This document shows, piece after piece, positions 45,101 to 64,000 of a stretch of 64,000 nucleotides of DNA. Origin of the DNA: Monoplex corrugatus (taxonomy: Eukaryota; Mollusca; Gastropoda; Littorinimorpha; Ranellidae); NCBI GenBank assembly GCA_030674185.1, contig JAPXFY010000018.1, positions 42,318,432 through 42,382,431 on the forward strand, written 5' to 3'. The notes under the pieces were generated by a model that worked only from the letters and a program-made list of their open reading frames with translations, was not told the origin of the DNA and did not search any database. Position 1 is the stretch's first letter, and every line of letters starts with the position of its first letter. The position numbers and the translations under genes are program-made.

Positions 45101-48100
45101 CCAATGTCATTGTGTTTGAAATCTGTTTCTCCATATGCATAAAAGGACAGCAAATGCTGCTATTACAAAATCTGTGGTAAGCAAGTTTCCAATGCTCACT
45201 AAACACATGCTACAAATCAACATTTTGTATGGAAATGGAATGAATTTACATAGAGCAGAAGATTATACAAGCAAGTGCTAAAACAAAAGCTAATGATGTA
45301 CATGTTAGAACGGGCTTCTGGTCATTAATTTTGCTCACATATGTCTTTACAAGCAGCCTAACTGGCCTAATAACGCTACTTTAACAGAATGCCTCCATGA
45401 TGAAAACTGAGTGAGATGGATAGGTGGAGATCAATCGCATGGCTATACAAAGGCGCTGCCATCAGGCAAGTGGCACAGATGCTTGCCAAGTCACATTCTA
45501 TGATCACCAGACTGAATCACTGATACAATGCTTTCCAAATACTGGAAGTGTGAAAGAACAACATTGCACCAGTTAATCAAGAAAAACAACAGCAACTGCA
45601 AAAAACATCAGACATCACTTCCAAGCTGACCAAACCATAAGGACCCGTCTGCACACCACCAATGTCAAGCAATAACTGAATAAGACCTTGTTTGTCTGAC
45701 GCTCCCAGAGCAGTCTGCTAAGCTTTGTGCACAGAGCACATGACCTAGCAACTTCAATAATGGACTCAGGTGCTAACACGACTCTCGTTTTCTGCCTCGA
45801 TCTTAAAGACAGAATAACCTGGGTATGGAGGCAGCATGGGGAATGGTTGCGAATGAAGCTGTCCTTGAAAGGAACCATCTTGGTAGAGGATCGATCATGA
45901 TTTAGGGGTGGCATAAGCACATCCCACAGTTCTCTCTTTAACACCTTTCAATAGCCAAACAGGGAACTTGAATGGTAGAGACAACTACCAAGCAATGAAG
46001 CAGATCAGCCTTCAGTGGACTGGACCTCAGGTACTCAACCAAAATGACAACACCCAGCCCCACCACTCCAGCGCAATAAACCCGTTTCTTCAAACAGTCC
46101 GAACTTCAACTCAACTGAGCATCTCTGAGACATCATGTTAAACTCTCCTCTTGCCAACCTGGCCCAGCTACTTCTCTTGCTCCAATGCCATATGCCCAAA
46201 GCCTTTCTGTGCAACCTTGTCAATTCCACGCAACAACACTGCCTTGGATACCTTGCGAACAACACTGGTCACGCATGTTACTAGCAAGGGTTACCAACAA
46301 CAGTTTGAAACACTGTTCCCGTAACTTATATTTTGGAGCTGTTGATTTGCATCTACTGGTTTTACAGATATGAAATTATCTATACATGCCCTTCAAATGT
46401 GCGATGACATCATATTAAAAAGATTACCTGTACAGTTTAGTACTTCCTCTGTGAAAAAATGGTCCCCAACATTTTCTCATGAGTATTTATAACTTTAAAA
46501 AAAATGCTATCGTGCTGGCAATGGCATGACTTCTATCATTATGTTTATATTAACCAAATACATTCCTTTTATATATCTTGCCTTTTAATTTACAACAATG
46601 ACTAGATAACAAGGTCTAGCTCTCCTAACCACTACCACCCACCCCCCGTTTTATGAGAAAAATTTCTAAAATCCTGATTATGTACCTCTCAAGGTCTTGT
46701 GATCTTGAAAAAGTTTCCGATAAAATAAAAATGCGAAATCTGGACAATTATTGACTACCAGTACCATAGCAATAAAACAAAATGTTAACTTTACATTGTT
46801 AAATTGACTGAGGGTGTGTGAGCTTGTCTGTGGCTTAATCAGTTAATGTGTCAGCAAGACTTTTAATTGTTATATCTGGGTCTATTCTACCTGTGGAGAA
46901 AAGGTATGAACTATTGAGTCATAAATATATGTTGAAGGAAAAGGGCCAAAGTCAAGGTCCTATAGGGTGATGTCTAAAACTGGCTCTTACAAGGGGAGGT
47001 GTGTAAAGCCATGTTAAATCTATGCAATGCAACTCTACTGCCTTACTTTAAGAATGAGCACTTTATTTCCAGTTCTAGGAGCTATGCACTATCTGTCATA
47101 ACCAAGTGTTCTTCTTCCTGTTACTAGTGTTAGAAACTGTAATTTTGATCTGTATCAATGTACACTGGAGAGGAAAAGAAGTTTAAAAATGTTTGCAGAG
47201 GAGGGGTTGGTTTAGTGATGACCTAACACCCTTAAAAAAAATGCAATAAAAAAGGCATTAGCAAGATAGGGTCATGACCTTTTCTTCAGATAGCATGTTT
47301 TAATCTCTGTACATCTGGGGAAAACACAAAGTGCTACATTGTTTTATGATAAAGACGATTCAGCAGCACTGCTGACTGTGGTCCTGCTTTGATATCTTTT
47401 TGCAGAGGTTTGAGACGCCTGCACATAATGTAGATTCAGTCACAATCCAACTACATATTATTGAATATTAACTAGTATTATTACACAGTAGACTGGAAAC
47501 TGAGTGAACACAAACCATAATAGAGCGGAGTTATAACATAAAAACTGACCTGCCTGCTATTTCTTCATTACTATTCAAAATGTGCTGATATAGGTGTGTG
47601 TAAACTGTATGTTGGAAAACTGTACGCCACATGTATCGAATACAGTGCCACCCACTTTCATATTATGAGCTGAACCTTTATAAAATGATACATATTTATG
47701 AGGAGCTTTTACTTTTTACATCACTGCTCACAGGCCTGTGGGTACGGACTAATATTCTTTAAAAAGGTTAAATGAAAATGTCCGAATCTAATGAACCCTT
47801 TCCTAACGAATTCCAAATCCACCCACACATCATCATCATGACTATCAAATTGAAACTTGCGCACAACTGCACCTCACCATCCGGTAATCCTGTCACACTA
47901 TGTACCACAGCTCTGTATGCTTAGTTTTTTCCGTTTTACTGTGCAGCTGGGTCCTCTCTCGCAAGTCTAGAGAAAAACCTTCACATACACATATTACACA
48001 CACAGTTAAAGCACGAGATCGAAAGCGAGACAAGACGTCATGTGCAGACACTGAAACAGTAGACGACGGTACCCTCCCTGTCGGCTTACCCAATTATCAG

Positions 48101-48268
48101 AAAAATAACAAGCGCGGATAAGAAGTAATTCGTCTGGTAGTACAAAAGGTTGTTCAGCACCCGGTTTGCCCATTTCTCTGGATCTTTCACTTGCGGAATC
48201 TGAAATCGTGCAGACTCCAGCAAAAAATCGCCCATAGACCGCAGTGGTGCCAGCTGTATTTCAGCCAT
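38989..48268 (-). CDS. ARL6IP5: ARL6IP5/PRAF3-like PRA1-family membrane protein, complete, three exons
   Basis: CDS exons on the minus strand: 48268-48090, 41478-41261, 39128-38989 (stop TAA 38991-38989). Junctions are GT-AG and phases match (phase 2, then phase 1). The 178-residue product starts MAEIQLAPLRSMGDFLLESA, has KWANRVLNNLLYYQTNY (compare human WNNRVVSNLLYYQTNY), and hydrophobic segments from about residue 49 to 84 and 102 to 137 broken by a basic NYQGQARRFKRNHP loop. It closes with FPLLLVIIHASLRMRSIKNK and GLKRTPMGIILE. This is the PRA1 (prenylated Rab acceptor) fold of ER/Golgi proteins; mammalian ARL6IP5 affects glutamate-transporter trafficking, not shown here. Human is 188 residues. 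PRAF2 is a paralogue, but the overall pattern fits ARL6IP5 best. Confidence 0.93.
39236..39307. repeat. (CA)n microsatellite in ARL6IP5 intron 2
   Basis: CA run about 110 bp upstream (minus strand) of exon 3. Confidence 0.95.
39310..41160. other. ARL6IP5 intron 2, mostly unique
   Basis: No transposon recognised; an A/T homopolymer junction lies at 39757-39780. Confidence 0.4.
41172..41212. repeat. (CA)n microsatellite
   Basis: Short CA run near the exon 2 donor. Confidence 0.93.
41261..41478 (-). CDS. ARL6IP5: ARL6IP5-like exon 2
   Basis: Acceptor ttgtttttcag next to 41478, donor gtaagtc below 41261. It encodes IFHPVKMVLGFAAISVAFGG, YVYTTNYQGQARRFKRNHP and YMFGAVIVFLFGIAFPLL. A CA run (41172-41212) lies about 50 bp past the donor. 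Confidence 0.95.
42008..42182. repeat. (TG)n-(AT)n-(TG)n compound microsatellite
   Basis: TG run 42008-42061, AT-rich palindromic core 42065-42105, then cgcgcg and a second TG run to 42182, all in ARL6IP5 intron 1. Confidence 0.96.
42190..43355. other. ARL6IP5 intron 1, part
   Basis: A short CA/TA patch at 42698-42730 and two loosely similar blocks around 43020-43200 (taagtttatcagatgaagat and taagtttgtcaaatgaagat). No gene. Confidence 0.4.
43360..44212 (-). mobile_element. CR1/L2-superclade LINE, strongly 5'-truncated copy of the 21425-23383 family
   Basis: On the minus strand it runs from [20 protein letters not shown] through [15 protein letters not shown] to [17 protein letters not shown] and KTHLFSSA. 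The last 87 residues differ from the plus-strand copy at only one position (Asp to His). One CAG to TAG stop interrupts it (KRI|stop|YKL). The 3' end matches, with (AAT)n at 43360-43378 on the plus strand. It lies antisense to nothing: host gene and element are both on the minus strand. Confidence 0.92.
44213..45410. other. ARL6IP5 intron 1, part
   Basis: Contains a poly-C run at 44848-44867 and the third CTTTGCCAGTGCAG copy at 44880-45000. Otherwise nothing recognised. Confidence 0.4.
44875..45000. repeat. Dispersed repeat of the CTTTGCCAGTGCAG family, copy 3
   Basis: caagactttgccagtgcata, gctggcagatttggctagag, cccatatggaactgtctgag, tgtaatgaatctcc. Same strand and order as at 31469. Confidence 0.6.
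45417..46290 (+). pseudogene. Tc1/mariner transposase fossil
   Basis: Decayed text on the plus strand keeps the family order: a helix-turn-helix-like IRQVAQMLAKSHSMITRLNH, TGSVKER-like text, FQADQTIRTRLHTTNV, then ITWVWRQHGEWL (compare VWRRRGER), FRGGISTSHSS (compare GGGVMVWGGI), NDN.QPHHS, PNFNSTEHL (compare PDLNPIEHVWD) and, at the end, CNLVNSTQQHCLGYLANNTG (compare LI.SMPRRCQAVI..RGG). Many stops and frame changes. No terminal inverted repeats were identified. The two minus-strand open frames over it are shadows. Confidence 0.7.
46291..48085. other. ARL6IP5 intron 1, 5' part
   Basis: AT-rich, no repeat or exon recognised. Confidence 0.4.
48090..48268 (-). CDS. ARL6IP5: ARL6IP5-like exon 1
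   Basis: ATG at 48268-48266, donor gtaagcc reading down from 48089. It encodes 59 codons plus two bases: the cytoplasmic N-terminus and the start of the first hydrophobic hairpin (FLSALVIFLII). Confidence 0.93.
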
Positions 48269-48639
48269 GCTGTCAAATTGAAAAAGTTTTATGGTGGATT
48301 CGGCATGGACTTGGAACATAATGTCTGCACAATGTGGACCGAATAACCAGAACAAAACAGTGTGCGTTTGCGCGTCTGAGACGGTAATGCTCAAATTGCA
48401 GAAAAAAAAGTCAACCCAAAGCAGAATCAAGTGCACCCAAACATCAATGTCTTGTGGCTTTTCTGTGTTTTTGTGATATTTTAAACTTTTTACACATTGT
48501 AAATGAACAGAAGGATACGTTTTGTTTCATTCGTAATTTACTTTTGCTACATAAATAGACAAGCTATCAAATAATCTCATCAATAAGTAGGCTATATAAC
48601 CGTTCATTGGTAGCATGTGGTCTCTATTTTCTTCCCTTA

Positions 48640-49130
48640 TTTTTCTCTATTAATATCACTAGCGTTTTTATTGTTATTGTCATCATCATTATTGTTTCCA
48701 TCATCATCATCATCGTTGTTGTTGTTGTTTTTGTTGTTCTAATAATGGTGATGATGATGATAACAGTTATTATTAACATCATCATTATTATTACTGTTAT
48801 TATTAATTATTATTATATTATATATTATTATTATTATCTTACAGAGCGCTAAATTTGATCCATAAATCAAATTAAAGTGCACACTCTCATTGTACAGTCA
48901 AGAATTCACTCATAATGACCAAAAACAAAGAACAAACCAAACAAACAAACAACTTGAGGTACAAAGTACATGCACTGGCATACCGGGAAGAAGCCGGTTG
49001 AGGGACTGGGATGATGCCGAGGTGTGTGAACAGGAAAATCACTGCTGGACAAAAAGGGTATGTCTTCAAGTTAGACTTGAAGGAAGAAAGACTTTGTACC
49101 TGTCGAAGACTGAGACACATGAACATATTA
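48640..49130 (-). mobile_element. CR1-like LINE 3' end with (ATT/ATC)n tail
   Basis: Minus strand from about 49126: RQVQSLSSFKSNLKTYPFCP, which is the C-terminal pattern SLSSFKS.LKT of CR1-like ORF2, then a 3' UTR (gagtgtgcactttaatttga, gcgct) and a long trinucleotide tail covering 48640-48840 on the plus strand. 5'-truncated. Confidence 0.65.
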
Positions 49131-49299
49131 ATTTGCTCAATTGTTGAAGGTACACTGAAACAACAACAACAACATATTCAACAACAAAAACACAGTTACG
49201 AGAGTATTCCTTAGAAAAATATTCGTGGAAGACACTTAGGGGAAATAGGGGACGAAAGCTGCAAGATCATATGAACACTTCAGACTGTAGAAGTCGGAT

Positions 49300-49355
49300 T
49301 TTTTTTTAAGGGGGAGCGGGGGTGGAGGGTGGGGGTGGGGGGGGGGTAGATGGGG
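49300..49355. repeat. G-rich tract, potential quadruplex
   Basis: gggggagcgggggtggaggg and gggggtggggggggggtag give at least five G runs of three or more within 50 bp. Confidence 0.6.
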
Positions 49356-49504
49356 TTGCAGACAGACCAACATTCAGTCATTTTCAGGTGATCAGCATAA
49401 AGTGAGCAAAGTACCATGAATAATTCACATTTTGTTAAAACGATTCTGACACTTGGTAAGATATTCACACCACACGCAAGTTGATTTGCTTTTCCATCTG
49501 TTGA

Positions 49505-49680
49505 AGTAATAGTAGTAGTAGTAGTAGTAGTGGAAGCAGTAGCAGCAGCAGCAGTAGTAGTTGTAGTGATAGTGGACGTAGTAGTAGTAATGATGGTGGT
49601 AATAGTAGTAGTAGTAGCAGCAGCAGTAGCAGTAGGGGCAGCAGCAGCAGTAGTAATATTAGTACTAGTAGTAGTACTAA
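49505..49680. repeat. (TAG/CAG/TGG)n trinucleotide repeat
   Basis: Imperfect GTA and GCA triplets for about 175 bp. The valine/alanine-rich open frame is a repeat artefact. Confidence 0.93.
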
Positions 49681-49987
49681 CTTATGATTGTTTTATTTAT
49701 TGGCATACATAGTATGTTGCATTTGTTGTTGCTGTATTTTGTTGCTAATCGTTGTCGTTGTTACCAGTATTCTTTTATTAAGTAGCAATAATATTTACCA
49801 AGCAACTACAGTATTCCAAAAGCGCATGAAATACAATAGTTTAAGGCTTTGTGTTCTTTTGTTGTTGTTATCTTTATCGTTATTATCATTTCAAGATATG
49901 AAATATTATTTTGTCCTTGTCATTTTGTAGTTAAACAATCAAATGAATCAAGTGTATCAACCAATTTACAACATAGACTGTGTGCGC

Positions 49988-50055
<68 letters not shown>

Positions 50056-50160
50056 GCGCACACGTGCACACTCACACACACAGAGACATGCCACACACAT
50101 ACTCAATACATAAATACACATACACATAAGCACACACACGCACGCACGCACTCGCACAAA
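49988..50160. repeat. (CA)n microsatellite with degenerate right flank
   Basis: Pure CA to 50052, then imperfect CA/GC text. Confidence 0.96.
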
Positions 50161-50339
50161 CATGTGCATAACGACCAACAATTGAAAAGATGGGCCTTTA
50201 CTTTTATACACTTTACACATTTTCTTGGAATAGCATCGCAGGAAAAGATATTCCGACTCTCAGAGTGAGGCATCACTTGAAATCTAGGGTCTGCTGTGGC
50301 CAGCAACGCTAGAATGAAATTAAAAAAATAATCCACCAA

Positions 50340-50870
50340 CATCGGATACAGTAACTTGGGCCTAGGGGAATACCTTACCTATTGCATAAGACATGTCCCA
50401 GCGTCCTTGAGTGGCTTCACAAACAGACTCAGTGATGGAATGTACTTTCCAGGAGAACAGGATTCGAGTGACAAGACTTCCAGACTGGGACAAAAATCCA
50501 GAAATCATCAGCAAGAGTTGCATGAAACATTGAAACATACGTAATTCTCCACTCCCATTCATCAAAACAAAAGATTGTGGTCGAACTCACTCTGCCGTTT
50601 GAACGGAGAATGGAGGAAGCCCATATCTACAATACTTAAGAATATACCAGTCTTGGCAGCAACTTGAGGAAATCCAGCTCAGCTTTCAAACCCAAATCCT
50701 AGCCATAAAGGATGGAGCAAAGGGGACTTAATATTGGCAGGCACATCTGCCTATGACCTCATGAAATGGCTTTTGATTTATGGGAAGGGCAGGACCAGGG
50801 CCTTAAAGCAATGGCAGAAGTAGCTGATAAGTTCCAGCTGGATCTAGTCAAAGAGGATTAAAAATGAAGT
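50340..50870 (+). pseudogene. Probable non-LTR element C-terminal fragment
   Basis: From 50577 the frame reads VVELTLPFERRMEEAHIYNT, a pattern seen after the RT domain of some marine-invertebrate non-LTR elements, then SLGSNLRKSSSAF-like decay. 50356-50544 has an open frame but no family match I can name. Low certainty. Confidence 0.35.
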
Positions 50871-51056
50871 CTATAAGGTTTACAATTTTCCTGTATATTG
50901 CAGATGCTCGATTGCTAAGTGTTTTTAAGACATCTGTCACAAGGACAACTTAGCCTTGAGACAGCCGACCGATTTGGAGGCACAGATCGGAACCCAGGTT
51001 GAAAAAGGAAAAGGGGATGACAGCAGAGACATCTGACCACATTGTAGGCCCGGGTT

Positions 51057-51059
<3 letters not shown>

Positions 51060-51102
<43 letters not shown>

Positions 51103-51141
51103 CATGCACACACACACACACGCACGCACACACACACACAC

Positions 51142-51177
<36 letters not shown>
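51060..51177. repeat. (CA)n microsatellite
   Basis: CA run with ACGC and TGCA interruptions. Confidence 0.96.
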
Positions 51178-51179
<2 letters not shown>

Positions 51180-52158
51180 CAGTATTTTTTTTCCTTTTGG
51201 TCTAATATCACTCATAGTGAAAAGACCTTAAATTCAAAGAACGAACACACAAACAACAGCAAGATATCTAGGAGTCATGATTTAGAAGTCGCCCGATTCC
51301 CCTTGATTGTAAAGAGTTTAGTCCTGAAACACTTTGTACAAATTGTGCTCGAGACGGGCTTTTCGTCTGAGGATCTTCGGCTGTCCTGCTCTCCTCAGTT
51401 TCATGAGACAATGTATAGGGCCTACTCCAGCAAATTTACTGAAACACTCAGTTAATGTGATGGCTTGTTGACATTTTAGTAAAAACAAAGTGGATTCGTA
51501 AGTATCAAGATGTAAATTGGTACCTAAATCTTCACAGGTTTGAGGAAGGTAAAGCAGCGAGAGAGAGGAGTGGGACCCGCCCTCAAGCAGCTGACCCAAT
51601 AGAGGCGGTCTCTACCATCTGACTCACCTATGCTTCAAGTTAGACTTATGGTACCGTATTTCTTTTCATGTGAATGCTTTAGGAACCGAAGTGATAAAGG
51701 ACAATAACTGAATGCAGTCTAAATCTTTGAGTCAGATCGGGTTTTTAATTTCCATCCTATTTGAACCAGCATGTCGTAAAATAAAAATTAATTGACCCTC
51801 CCCCCCCCTTCCGCTCCTCACACTTTCAGGGTAGATCAATGCATTATCAGAAATTGTGTCATCAACATATTATGCATTTTCTCTTTGACAAATAGAGCAT
51901 TACCAGAAATTATATGATCAACATATTTATGCGCTTTTCATCGACAAACATTAGCTTTAACTTGTCAAGCAGCAGACGCTTCGCAAGTAATACAGGATAC
52001 ATTCTTCTTTTCGGCATACATAGTCAGTTTCCGGCATCGGAACCAGTGCTGCTGTTTCCACGCTTGTACTGTAACGTTAGAAGACTTTTTGTGATATTCC
52101 GAAATAATTCTGAAAATTGACCGATTCATTATTTTCCATTTGTTGTGATTTAAAAAAA
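51180..52158. other. Region upstream of GEMIN2
   Basis: A 93-codon minus-strand open frame (51599-51318) has no recognised homology and no splice support. The GEMIN2 promoter and 5' UTR should lie in the right part (about 51900-52158); no TATA or clear initiator was seen. Confidence 0.4.
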
Positions 52159-63143
<10,985 letters not shown>

Positions 63144-63236
63144 GTAAGTTTTGGGCAAGTACTGTCTTGATGATGTGTTTGAGAGATGTATCAGAAAATA
63201 TAGTGAGATGTGAAAGTTGTTTATGTGTATTTTGTT

Positions 63237-63239
<3 letters not shown>

Positions 63240-63267
<28 letters not shown>

Positions 63268-63363
63268 TTGTGTGTGTGTTTGTTTGTGAGAGTGTGAGTG
63301 AGTGAGAGTGTGTGTGTGTTTGTTTGTGAGAGTGTGAGTGAGTGAGAGAGAGAGAGAGAGAGG
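63240..63363. repeat. (TG)n and (GA)n microsatellite
   Basis: TG runs with a tandem block gtttgtttgtgagagtgtga repeated at about 63268 and 63319, ending in a GA run. Confidence 0.95.
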
Positions 63364-64000
63364 AGAGAATTTTTTCTTTTAGTTTCATCTTGTCAAATAT
63401 ATAACATGTATCACTATTCTTTGATTCTTCATGCAGTTTGATATTTCTGTCATTGATATTTTGTGATATTTCAAAATTTTATGTACTTGACACATCCGAG
63501 TACATGGTCCAAACCTGTAAATTTGCTGTAGAAAGAACTTCATCTAGAAAAATATGGTCTGTCATACATTGCTAGAAGTTTTGCTGTTTTTACTAGTTTA
63601 TTTATTTCTATGTAAAACAATATTTTCTGATTTATATTGTTTCAATTTTTTTAAGTGCATGAGCATTCTCTGACATGGACTAAATGCATTATGTAAATTA
63701 TGGAACTGTTAGTAGTACATATTTAGTTTTAGTCTAAATGACAGACTGTGATTATTTATTTGTACCATCTTTGACTTTTTTGTTTTCATTTGAGGCCACT
63801 TTTAGATACAAATCCAAATACCTAGATACCATCTGTTCAGTTTCAAGTCTTACTTGAGACTTGTTTCATTTTGTCAGTTTGACCGATTATCATCCTGTTC
63901 TTTTGTATGAATGTGCAACGAAGAGAAAGCAGAGAAAGGAACAAATGCTGTACTGTTCTGATGTGTGTGTGTGTGTGTATGTGTGTTTTACATGTGTGTG
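63364..64000. other. GEMIN2 intron 7 (open to the right)
   Basis: No exon encoding the expected Gemin2 C-terminus (DxxxPxLNLxICLVxRYF-like) was found before the edge; a TG run occurs at 63962-64000. Confidence 0.5.

Noticed and set aside
45615..46265. Two minus-strand open frames (109 and 76 codons)
   Set aside because: They are antisense to the decayed Tc1/mariner transposase on the plus strand.
51318..51599. 93-codon minus-strand frame
   Set aside because: No family resemblance, no splice partner, no codon or regulatory support; could be chance. Not listed as a gene.
52117..52158. In-frame extension of GEMIN2 upstream of the first ATG
   Set aside because: The position at 52117 is TTG, not ATG; the extension is 5' UTR. 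Start chosen at 52159 with 52195 as alternative.

Overview
The window is animal nuclear DNA. It has split genes with GT-AG introns, very dense (CA/TG)n microsatellites, minisatellites, many non-LTR retrotransposon fossils and several foldback or MITE-like elements. It carries a phase-consistent reelin gene, a family missing from insects and nematodes, and the repeat families look molluscan. I infer a lophotrochozoan, probably a gastropod mollusc; the species is not determinable from the sequence. No bacterial, phage, plasmid or CRISPR system is present.

Four protein-coding genes can be assembled exon by exon with matching splice phases. (1) RELN-like, + strand, 1156-10820: the last six coding exons of a reelin (final reelin repeat with its EGF-like module, then a very short arginine-rich tail); the 5' part lies left of the window. 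(2) TMA7-like, + strand, 19595-29363: a complete 64-residue ribosome-associated protein spread over four tiny exons and 9.8 kb. (3) ARL6IP5/PRAF3-like, - strand, 48268-38989: a complete three-exon, 178-residue PRA1-family membrane protein. (4) GEMIN2-like, + strand, 52159 to beyond the right edge: seven coding exons (247 residues) of the SMN-complex subunit; the last exon or exons are outside. The genes look like unrelated housekeeping or signalling neighbours, not a pathway cluster. TMA7 and ARL6IP5 converge; ARL6IP5 and GEMIN2 diverge.

Between and inside the genes: 1-2165 holds two minisatellites (31 bp and 77 bp units) and a TTAA-type MITE pressed against a reelin exon. 2600-7000 holds three non-LTR fossils and a 1.2 kb inverted-repeat composite. 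8500-10650 is microsatellite. 13831-15350 is a 61-bp satellite in which nearly every unit carries AATAAA. 15350-19320 is retrotransposon and SINE debris. 21425-23383 is a CR1/L2-type LINE inside the first TMA7 intron, with a close relative at 43360-44212 inside the ARL6IP5 intron. 32620-38988 is a repeat-poor AT-rich block that may be a long ARL6IP5 3' UTR. 45417-46290 is a decayed Tc1/mariner transposase. GEMIN2 introns hold two foldback elements, a piggyBac-like MITE, RTE fragments and a TG array that runs into a splice acceptor.

No new enzymatic or defence system was found. The observations most worth a second look are the exon-flanking repeats in RELN and GEMIN2, the AATAAA satellite, a miRNA-like hairpin in a TMA7 intron, the foldback and MITE families, and the short separate reelin tail exon.
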